A DNA stretch of 6,750 nt, taken from Polyangiaceae bacterium. Lineage in GTDB: Bacteria > Myxococcota_A > Polyangia > Polyangiales > Polyangiaceae. Position 1 is the stretch's first letter. Each line of letters opens with the position of its first letter. The position numbers and the translations under genes were made by a program. The notes under the pieces are model-generated. The model was not told the origin of the DNA and searched no databases. It worked only from the letters and a program-made list of their open reading frames with translations. Location: assembly GCA_022447485.1 (NCBI GenBank), contig JAKVCH010000160.1, positions 1-6,750 on the forward strand. Direction: 5' to 3'. This document shows, piece after piece, positions 1 through 4,943 of the stretch.

Positions 1-1721
1 TTCATCAACTGACGCTTGTATTCGTGAATACGCTTTACCTGAGAATCGAGAATAAAGTGGGGATGAAGCTCAATTCCACTTAGCTTCTGAAGGCGCTCAG
101 CAAGACGCTCTTTATTTTCGTTCTTGATGGCTCGCCATTCGCTCTGAAACGCTCGATCTTCGGCGTACTCTTCCAGGTGACGGAGGCGTGCCGTATTGAC
201 TTCCCAGCCTGTACCAAGAACCCGATTCAGTAATTGTGATTGGGCAGGGTTACACTTCAACATCCAGCGACGTGGAGTGACGCCATTCGTTTGGTTGAGG
301 ACTTTGCCGGGGTCGAGCTCCTCAAATTCCTTGAAAAGCTTCTCCTTGAGCAACTGAGAGTGTAAGGCTGACACTCCGTTCACTTTCGAACTACCGACGA
401 CAGCCAAATGGGCCATGCGCACCTGCTTTTCGCCGCCCTCTTCGATGATGCTCAACCGAGCTTTTCTACCGTCATCGCCCGGATACTGAGCTTCTACGCG
501 ACTCAGGAACCGTGCATTGATCTCGTAGATAATCTGCAGATGACGAGGCAGTACTTTTTCGAAGAGCCAAACAGGCCAGCGCTCCAATGCCTCAGGCAAG
601 AGAGTATGATTGGTGTAGTTGATCGAGTCAGTCGTAATCTGCCAAGCTGTCTCCCAATCAAGCTGATGGACGTCGATGAGCAGACGCATCAGATCTGCTA
701 CCGCGAGGGCTGGATGGGTATCGTTGAGCTGAAAGACGGCGCCATCTGCTAGCGTTCGGATGTCTCCAAAGGTGGCCAAGTGACGGGAGAGAGCATCTTG
801 TAAGGTGGCCGAAACCAAGAAGTACTCTTGTTTGAGCCTCAGCTCTTTGCCGAGGGGGTGGTTATCGTTGGGGTAGAGAACCCGGGTAATATTTTCGTCG
901 TGAGCGCGGGTCTCGACCGCTCGCGCGTAGTCACCAGCATTGAAATAGGAGATATCGAATTCATTCGGTGCCTTGGCGTTCCAAAGGCGCAGGGTGTTCA
1001 CGACTTCGTTTTGGTAACCGGGTACGGGCACATCGTGGGCTACGGCGTGGACAATCTCTGCATCAACCCATTCATGAATCGCTTTGCCCGACTCGCCCGT
1101 GTATTGAATCACCCGACCGCCAAAGGAAATATCGTAAGTTCGCTCTGGCCGGGCAATCTCCCAGGCAGACCCAAACTGCAGCCACATATCAGGAGCTTCT
1201 TGTTGACGCCCAGCAACGATATCTTGACGGAAAATACCGTAGTCATAACGCAGACCATAACCAATCGCGGGAATGCCTAAAGCCGCCATGGAGTCCACGA
1301 AACAAGCTGCCAGCCGCCCTAATCCTCCGTTCCCTAGGCCAGCATCTGCCTCTTGCTCGATGACTTCATCCAAGTCGAGACCGAGTTCCTGCAAAGCCTC
1401 CTTTGCCTCCTCGTAAATGCCCAAAGCCATCAGCCCATCAGCTAAAAGCCGGCCCATGAGAAATTCGAGAGAAAGGTAATAGACCTGTTTGGTCGGATGC
1501 TTCCGCCGCTCGGCCCAGGTGCGGGTCCAGCGATCGTACATACGGTCGCGCGCCGCATGTACAAGACTCACAAAGTGGTCAAAACTGGTGGCAGCACTCG
1601 GGTGTTTACCTTGGGTATGCTGCACATGCTGAACAAAGCTCTCCACGAGAGCTGCTCGGTCAATACCTAATTCGTCGACGGGAATCGTGAAGCGGGGTGT
1701 AGTCACGGCGACAGGATACAT
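1..1721 (-). CDS. glgP: Glycogen/maltodextrin phosphorylase, N-terminal 573 residues (cut by window edge)
   Basis: Cytoplasmic enzyme that phosphorolyses alpha-1,4-glucans to glucose 1-phosphate using PLP. The minus-strand frame is open from ATG at 1721-1719 to the edge, and I checked that the start, middle and edge motifs share one frame. Visible family motifs: YYLSLEFLMGR near residues 83-93, GLGNGGLGRLAACF at 128-141 (the glycine-rich substrate/phosphate loop), QLNDTHP at 331-337, YTNHTLLPEALERWP near 370, TNGVTPRRW near 480, and KRIHEYKRQLM at 563-573. In the rabbit enzyme the same Lys/Arg cluster (K568, R569, K574) lies at the phosphate/PLP site, with a constant offset of 5 residues here, so no large indel is present. 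The remaining roughly 250 residues, including the PLP-binding lysine, lie left of the window. There is no rabbit-type phosphorylated N-terminal tail. No clear Shine-Dalgarno precedes the ATG. It is divergent from the 1824 lipoprotein gene. Family is near certain; glycogen versus maltodextrin preference is not resolved. Confidence 0.97.
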   Translation of the reverse strand, partial: MYPVAVTTPRFTIPVDELGIDRAALVESFVQHVQHTQGKHPSAATSFDHFVSLVHAARDRMYDRWTRTWAERRKHPTKQVYYLSLEFLMGRLLADGLMALGIYEEAKEALQELGLDLDEVIEQEADAGLGNGGLGRLAACFVDSMAALGIPAIGYGLRYDYGIFRQDIVAGRQQEAPDMWLQFGSAWEIARPERTYDISFGGRVIQYTGESGKAIHEWVDAEIVHAVAHDVPVPGYQNEVVNTLRLWNAKAPNEFDISYFNAGDYARAVETRAHDENITRVLYPNDNHPLGKELRLKQEYFLVSATLQDALSRHLATFGDIRTLADGAVFQLNDTHPALAVADLMRLLIDVHQLDWETAWQITTDSINYTNHTLLPEALERWPVWLFEKVLPRHLQIIYEINARFLSRVEAQYPGDDGRKARLSIIEEGGEKQVRMAHLAVVGSSKVNGVSALHSQLLKEKLFKEFEELDPGKVLNQTNGVTPRRWMLKCNPAQSQLLNRVLGTGWEVNTARLRHLEEYAEDRAFQSEWRAIKNENKERLAERLQKLSGIELHPHFILDSQVKRIHEYKRQLM

Positions 1722-1823
1722 CGAATTGCGCTCGACCCAATTAGAAAGTTTGGCTCACTTCTCTGTTGCAAAAGAAGGGATTGCATCTCCCCTCCGAAAG
1801 CGTTTCAATTCTGAACAAGAAAT
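1722..1823. promoter_or_regulatory. Divergent intergenic region between glgP and the propeller lipoprotein
   Basis: This 102-bp gap must hold start signals for both divergent genes. On the minus strand a TCTAAT hexamer (plus-strand 1740-1745), one mismatch from TATAAT, sits 18 nt before the glgP start. A TTGCAA at 1766-1771 is upstream of it, but the spacer would be 20 nt, longer than the usual 16-18. No convincing plus-strand promoter was found, and neither gene has a strong Shine-Dalgarno. This is motif matching by eye only. Confidence 0.25.
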
Positions 1824-2912
1824 ATGACTGATTCCTTCCCTATCTCCCGTCGCTCAGGATTCATTGGCCTCGCGGCCGCATCTCTTTCAATTGGCCAGCT
1901 CTTTCTCGGCTGCAGTGCCGCGCCAGCCGTCACTCAGGATGTAAAATCAGCCGAACCAGCAGCACCGGTAACGAAGAGCGAAGTGGAGCCCGAGGCCGTC
2001 GCCCCGAGCGCGCCACCTGAGCCGCCAGCGCCAACGCCCCCCAAGGTGCAGATCTTGGCTGATGTCGGTTTTGCAGTGCCCGAGGCCGCTCTGCACGATC
2101 AGGCCCACGACGTTTACCTGGTCAGCAATATCAACGGCGCGCCCTTAGACAAGGATGATAACGGATTCATCTCACGAATCACTCCCGAGGGCGAGATTGA
2201 CCTCAAATTCATCGACGGCGCCGACGAATCAGTCGAGCTTCATGCTCCGAAAGGCTTGGCAATCATCGACGATACTCTTTACGTAGCAGATATCGACGTG
2301 GTGCGACTCTTCCAATTGGAGAGTGGCAAACCCCTAGGAACTCTCACTTTTGACAAGGCGCGCTTCCTCAACGCGCTGGCCAAGGGACCGAAAAACGAGC
2401 TCTATGTGAGCGACACGGGCATCGACTCCTCCTTTCAATCGGCCGGAGCGGAAGCGATTTACGTTGTTGAAGAGGGCAAAATCGAAAAATTGGCCAGCGG
2501 TGTCGAGCTGGCCGCGCCGAACGGTGTCCTGGCGAGTGGCGCAGGTGTTTGGGTGGTGACCTTTGGCGCAGACCAGCTCTATGAGATCACGGCCAAGGGT
2601 CAGCGTAAGCAAGATCAGACGTTGCCCGGCAAGCAGCTCGATGGGATCGTTGTCGATCAGCGCGGGCGACTGCTGATTTCGTCATGGGAAAAAGGGGCTA
2701 TCTTTGCGGGAAATCCGGGAAAAGACTTTGTTCCCGTCGTTACGGGGCTCGATGCTCCGGCTGCGATTGGTTACGATGCGAAGCGCGACCGAATCCTGAT
2801 TCCACTTTTTATGAAGAACCAAGTGCTTCTCCATGATCTAGCCGACGAGGGGATCCCTCCGAAGGAGGCGACTCCTCAAGCAGCCACGCCAGCACCCTCT
2901 CAAAACGACTAA
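1824..2912 (+). CDS. Putative lipoprotein with SMP-30/NHL-like six-bladed beta-propeller
   Basis: The start is bounded by an in-frame TGA at 1812-1814, so ATG 1824 is the first possible Met. Residues 1-30 form a signal peptide with twin arginines (ISRRSGFIG) ahead of a short hydrophobic stretch ending LFLGC. C30 is the probable lipidated residue, and a Tat-exported lipoprotein is plausible, although the RR motif has one extra residue before the Phe. Residues 31-73 are an Ala/Pro/Glu-rich tether. Residues 74-341 carry propeller-blade motifs: APKGLAIIDDTLYVADI (141-157), NALAKGPKNELYVSDTGI (183-200), APNGV...VWVVTFGADQLYEI (231-255), LDGIVVDQRGRLLISSW (272-288) and APAAIGYDAKRDRILIPL (311-328). 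By eye, E87, N233 and D273 line up with the SMP-30 metal ligands E18, N154 and D204, while the SMP-30 N103 position reads Lys (K143). This could be a metal-dependent lactonase/hydrolase or a binding scaffold. The tail (345-362) is a Pro/Ala-rich extension. Fold is likely; activity is not known. Confidence 0.85.
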   Translation: MTDSFPISRRSGFIGLAAASLSIGQLFLGCSAAPAVTQDVKSAEPAAPVTKSEVEPEAVAPSAPPEPPAPTPPKVQILADVGFAVPEAALHDQAHDVYLVSNINGAPLDKDDNGFISRITPEGEIDLKFIDGADESVELHAPKGLAIIDDTLYVADIDVVRLFQLESGKPLGTLTFDKARFLNALAKGPKNELYVSDTGIDSSFQSAGAEAIYVVEEGKIEKLASGVELAAPNGVLASGAGVWVVTFGADQLYEITAKGQRKQDQTLPGKQLDGIVVDQRGRLLISSWEKGAIFAGNPGKDFVPVVTGLDAPAAIGYDAKRDRILIPLFMKNQVLLHDLADEGIPPKEATPQAATPAPSQND

Positions 2913-2972
2913 AAGAGGTCAGAATCGGCGACGAATCAACTCTCCGGTGACCGCACGGGTCTGCGGCAGCCA

Positions 2973-3009
2973 CGCACGTCCGGAGGGGCCTTGCGTGTCC
3001 GGACGTGCG
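2973..3009. terminator. Strong GC-rich hairpin (12-bp perfect arms), possible terminator
   Basis: CGCACGTCCGGA (2973-2984) is perfectly complementary to TCCGGACGTGCG (2998-3009), leaving a 13-nt loop. It begins 60 nt after the stop of the propeller lipoprotein gene, so it could end that transcript. No T-tract follows, so it is not a canonical intrinsic terminator. It may instead be a by-product of the overlapping direct repeat or part of a dispersed palindromic element. Confidence 0.45.
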
Positions 3010-3040
3010 CGTCCGGAGGGGCCTCGCGCGTCCGAAGAAG
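2975..3040. repeat. 33-bp imperfect direct repeat, two copies
   Basis: Copies at 2975-3007 and 3008-3040 agree at 26 of 33 positions, and at 24 of the first 27. The shared core is CGTCCGGAGGGGCC. Four of the seven differences fall in the last six positions. The composition is far more GC-rich than the flanking DNA, which suggests an intergenic repeat element rather than selected coding sequence. Confidence 0.75.
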
Positions 3041-3128
3041 CCGCGAACGTCAAGCGGGACGAAACAATCCCTCGCTGGCTCGTTTATGGAAAATGTGAAA
3101 CGAGCTGTCGACCTGCTACACCCAAGCT

Positions 3129-3656
3129 ATGAGTCGTCAGTCTGCCCTCTTCCTTGTATCGAGCGCCGCTCTTAGCCTCACGCTTTTCGCTAGCTGCAAG
3201 AGTGTCGCCACCAGCGAGGCAGAGCCGACTCAAGCCCGTCGGCCGATTCAAGGCAGCCTCCCGACAGAGCAGACGTTCACCTCTTCAGCAACCATCGACG
3301 GAGAAGGTCAGCTCGGGCCGGGTCGGGGGGAGATCCTCATCATGATCAAAGCCCCTGCAGGTCAGCACCTCACCGAAGGTGCGCCTCTGAAAGTTCAGCT
3401 GGAGGCTGCCGATATGAAATTTCCACCAGCTCTGAGCACAAAACTCGATTCCCAGAAGCTGCCCCTACGCGTACCGGTAGAAGTAGCGGATGGAGCGACG
3501 GGGCCCATCGAAGTGAAGCTCTCCTATTACTATTGCGACGATGGAAGCACTGCTTCCTGCCGCGCTGAGAGAGCTCACCTGATCTTGACAGCAGATATGA
3601 GCGGACCGGGAGAGGGCGGAGAAGTCTCCTTGACTCATTCGCCCGGTCTGAAATGA
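3129..3656 (+). CDS. Small putative lipoprotein resembling the C-terminal beta-sandwich of NHLRC2-type proteins
   Basis: A 175-residue protein. Residues 1-23 are a signal peptide ending LTLFASC, with C23 the likely lipid attachment site; the -3 residue is Phe, which is non-canonical. Residues 24-55 are a polar tether. Residues 56-156 look like a beta-sandwich: GRGEILIMIKAPAGQHLTEG (66-84), APLKVQLEA (85-93), LPLRVPVEVADGATGPIEVKLSYYYC (111-136), then C144 and a final strand AHLILTAD (149-156). The order (hydrophobic strand, APxGxHLxEGAPL, PVxVxxGxxG, then YYYC...C) recalls the domain that follows the NHL propeller in bacterial NHLRC2/thioredoxin-like proteins. That is a resemblance from memory, not a search result. 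C136 and C144 may form a disulfide outside the cytoplasm. The preceding gene encodes a propeller, so the two may work together. No good Shine-Dalgarno precedes ATG 3129. Catalytic residues are not apparent. Confidence 0.75.
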   Translation: MSRQSALFLVSSAALSLTLFASCKSVATSEAEPTQARRPIQGSLPTEQTFTSSATIDGEGQLGPGRGEILIMIKAPAGQHLTEGAPLKVQLEAADMKFPPALSTKLDSQKLPLRVPVEVADGATGPIEVKLSYYYCDDGSTASCRAERAHLILTADMSGPGEGGEVSLTHSPGLK

Positions 3657-3840
3657 ATCAGGGACAGAGGCCCAAAATCCGCGCGAGCATAGCGCGAAAA
3701 TGAAAGCGCTTCACAAATTGCTCACCCTTCAGACCAGATTCGAGCCGTTTTGAAGGAGTAGAAGAAAGATCTCTCTTATGTGCAGAGGGGCGTGAATTAT
3801 CGCGAATTCTGGGCGAAAATTGATGAGAAATAGCAGGACA

Positions 3841-3944
3841 GGTTAAGAAAGTTTACTAATCTTCCTAACCGTTGTGACTGCAACTTGGATGGGGATCACC
3901 CCCAGGTAGAGCAGCCGGCAACCTACCTATGGCCGCCCGGCGGC
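3841..3944 (+). ncRNA. Candidate structured 5' leader RNA of the 4004 gene
   Basis: Four hairpins follow each other closely. 3841-3845/3866-3870 is extended by 3847-3849/3862-3864. 3890-3894 pairs with 3900-3904. 3904-3909 pairs with 3923-3928 around a loop containing GCCGGC. 3932-3936 pairs with 3940-3944 around a 3-nt loop. The density is higher than elsewhere in the non-coding DNA here. Family unknown; whether it is transcribed is inferred only from its position upstream of the 4004 gene. Confidence 0.35.
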
Positions 3945-3972
3945 AAATTCATTTCAGAAGTCATTTCACTTG

Positions 3973-3993
3973 GCCGCTCGACGGCTCTTCGAG
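3973..3993 (+). promoter_or_regulatory. Mutually exclusive hairpins overlapping the ribosome binding site
   Basis: GCCG (3973-3976) can pair with CGGC (3982-3985), or CTCGA (3977-3981) can pair with TCGAG (3989-3993). The two pairings share bases and cannot coexist. The second buries the GAGG Shine-Dalgarno at 3991-3994. In addition GCGGC at 3940-3944 can pair with GCCGC at 3973-3977 instead of with its local partner. This is the geometry of a translational switch, but no ligand or experimental evidence is known. Confidence 0.35.
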
Positions 3994-3994
3994 G
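3991..3994 (+). promoter_or_regulatory. Shine-Dalgarno GAGG fixing the start at 4004
   Basis: GAGG followed by an A-rich spacer ends 9 nt before ATG 4004-4006. The longer in-frame possibility starting at ATG 3929 has no comparable site, and it would put a charged stretch ahead of the signal peptide. ATG 4004 is therefore preferred. Confidence 0.75.
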
Positions 3995-4003
3995 AAAAAA
4001 AGA

Positions 4004-4801
4004 ATGAAAAGCATGAAACTTGGCGCTCTTATCGCTCTGACCGCTGGTCTTTCCGCAGCTTGTGCCGTAGCTCCTGTTGACGGCGAAGACTCTTCAGCTG
4101 ATGCGACAGCTCCTGGAACTATTCCAGCAGCAGGCGTACCAGGAGCCCCGGTAGCTGGCGCTCCCGTAGCTGGCGCTCCCGTAGCTGGCGCTCCCGTAGC
4201 TGGCGCTCCTGTAGCTGGAGCTCCTGTACCTGGCGCCACAACTCCTGGCGCCACAACTCCTGGCTCCACAACACCAGGGGACAGCACCACCACGCCGACC
4301 GCTGGGGGCAGCTGTGCTGCCATCACCACAGGCGCCCAAACGGTGGAAGGAAATTGGTGGGCGGGCTCGAGCGTAGATACTCTGGAGGTAGCGGCCGACT
4401 TCAAGTCAATTAGCTCCAGCACCGGTTGGGGCACAGATGTAGATTCAGATTGGGCACAGATCTCTTATGAATTCGATACAAACTGTGTCGATGCCAGCAA
4501 TGCAACATCAATTAGCGTCGACCTCTCCAGCCAGGCAGGCGGCAATTACCGGGTTGCCATTCAGACGAAGACATCACAACCAACCTCGAACCATTACAAA
4601 ATGGAGACGACCCTGCCAGCAGGAGGCGCAATGACAACTGTCACCCTCAACCTCAGCACTCTGGAGCCGGCCTGGGATGATGGTATGAATACTCCTTTCG
4701 ATCTGGCAAATGTCATGGCGCTGATCGTGATGCCCCGAGACCAAGGCATGACCGGCTGGGCGGCGTTTGATATTTCCGCAACGAACGTCGTCGTACAGTA
4801 A
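4004..4801 (+). CDS. Secreted putative lipoprotein: pentapeptide-repeat stalk plus CBM-like C-terminal domain (paralogue A)
   Basis: A 265-residue protein. Residues 1-20 (MKSMKLGALIALTAGLSAAC) form a signal peptide with a lipobox-like Cys at 20; -3 is Ser, so lipidation is probable but not certain. Residues 47-91 are nine tandem pentapeptides: six GAPV[AP], then three G[AS]TTP. A Thr/Pro-rich segment leads to the globular domain at 104-265. That domain begins CAAITTG, has WW at 118-119, C161, ISVDL, RVAIQT, NHYK, PAGGA, PFDLANVMALIV and the terminal TGWAAFDISATNVVVQ. The strand pattern and the closing FD-x-N-x-x-x-L / AFDIS-x-x-N-V-V-V signature recall jelly-roll carbohydrate-binding modules (CBM11/CIA30-like). 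This is inference, and no ligand is implied. It is paralogous to 4944-6110, about 40% identical by eye over the shared domain. C104 and C161 are conserved in the paralogue and may be disulfide-bonded. It probably sits on the cell surface with the repeat acting as a spacer. Confidence 0.85.
   Translation: MKSMKLGALIALTAGLSAACAVAPVDGEDSSADATAPGTIPAAGVPGAPVAGAPVAGAPVAGAPVAGAPVAGAPVPGATTPGATTPGSTTPGDSTTTPTAGGSCAAITTGAQTVEGNWWAGSSVDTLEVAADFKSISSSTGWGTDVDSDWAQISYEFDTNCVDASNATSISVDLSSQAGGNYRVAIQTKTSQPTSNHYKMETTLPAGGAMTTVTLNLSTLEPAWDDGMNTPFDLANVMALIVMPRDQGMTGWAAFDISATNVVVQ
4142..4276 (+). repeat. 15-bp tandem repeat, nine in-frame units (GAPVA/GATTP pentapeptides)
   Basis: Units start at 4142, 4157, 4172, 4187, 4202, 4217, 4232, 4247 and 4262. 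Units 2-4 are identical at the DNA level (GGCGCTCCCGTAGCT), and units 7-8 are identical to each other (GGCGCCACAACTCCT). That is the pattern of recent slippage or unequal exchange. All units keep frame, so copy-number changes would lengthen the stalk without a frameshift. Confidence 0.97.
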
Positions 4802-4838
4802 TTCGAAAAGGCGCACGCGCCTCCCAGCGCAAGGCAGC

Positions 4839-4875
4839 AAAACGGGTTGAAGCAAATTCTGTTTCAACCCGTTTT
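4839..4875. terminator. Bidirectional-looking intrinsic terminator between the two paralogues
   Basis: AAAACGGGTTGAA (4839-4851) is perfectly complementary to TTCAACCCGTTTT (4863-4875), a 13-bp stem with an 11-nt loop, 37 nt after the stop codon at 4799-4801. The 3' arm ends in TTTT and the 5' arm begins with AAAA, so it could work on either strand. The T run is short and is part of the stem. A small GGCG/CGCC hairpin (4810-4821) lies between it and the stop. It implies that the two paralogues are largely transcribed separately. Confidence 0.8.
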
Positions 4876-4901
4876 CGTCAATTGGATAAGGCGCGTCTCT
4901 G

Positions 4902-4907
4902 TAATAT
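4902..4907 (+). promoter_or_regulatory. Possible -10 box of paralogue B gene
   Basis: TAATAT at 4902-4907, 36 nt before ATG 4944 and just after the terminator, resembles TATAAT. Candidate -35 elements are poor: TTGGAT at 4882-4887 is only 14 nt away. The terminator makes a separate promoter necessary somewhere in 4876-4943, and this is the best-looking site. Confidence 0.3.
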
Positions 4908-4943
4908 TTTCATCGACTCTTCCGCCACTCTTCATCAGGTACC

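Larger units (their letters stand above)
2913..3128. other. GC-rich spacer between two lipoprotein genes
   Basis: This 216-bp gap holds the 33-bp direct repeat and the hairpin listed separately. From about 3060 the base composition becomes less GC-rich up to the next gene. I see no convincing promoter and no Shine-Dalgarno before ATG 3129. A 61-codon open frame across the repeat (2947-3132) has an ARPEGP-rich product created by the repeat itself and is probably not translated. Confidence 0.6.
3657..4003 (+). other. Gene-free 347-bp leader/intergenic region with clustered hairpins
   Basis: No credible gene is present. The first part (3657-3840) is AT-richer than the rest and shows only a weak CGCG/CGCG stem near 3682-3696. 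From 3841 there is a run of consecutive inverted repeats: 3841-3870 (GGTTA/TAACC plus GAA/TTC), 3890-3904 (TGGGG/CCCCA), 3904-3928 (AGGTAG/CTACCT), 3932-3944 (GCCGC/GCGGC), and 3973-3993 next to the ribosome binding site. I compared it mentally with cyclic-di-GMP, cyclic-di-AMP and cobalamin riboswitch consensus elements and found no convincing match. The in-frame 25-codon extension from ATG 3929 lies in this structured stretch and lacks a Shine-Dalgarno. Confidence 0.55.

Noticed and set aside
408..1363. Plus-strand open frames at 408-752, 828-1280 and 968-1363
   Set aside because: They lie opposite conserved glycogen phosphorylase codons on the minus strand, have no family resemblance or ribosome site, and are shadows.
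2947..3132. 61-codon open frame with ARPEGP repeats
   Set aside because: The peptide repeat simply mirrors the 33-bp intergenic repeat. It overlaps the next start, and there is no Shine-Dalgarno.
3841..3944. Cyclic-di-GMP (GEMM-I) or other known riboswitch
   Set aside because: There is no GNRA-capped P2, no GACGCAAAGCC-like linker and no convincing cobalamin or cyclic-di-AMP signature, so only a generic structured leader is called.
3929..4003. N-terminal extension of paralogue A to ATG 3929
   Set aside because: It would place a 25-residue charged leader ahead of a good signal peptide, in structured leader DNA. GAGG at 3991-3994 points to ATG 4004.
3961..4434. Minus-strand open frame with TGAPA repeats
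   Set aside because: It arises from the lack of stop codons in the 15-bp repeat read in reverse; there is no independent support.
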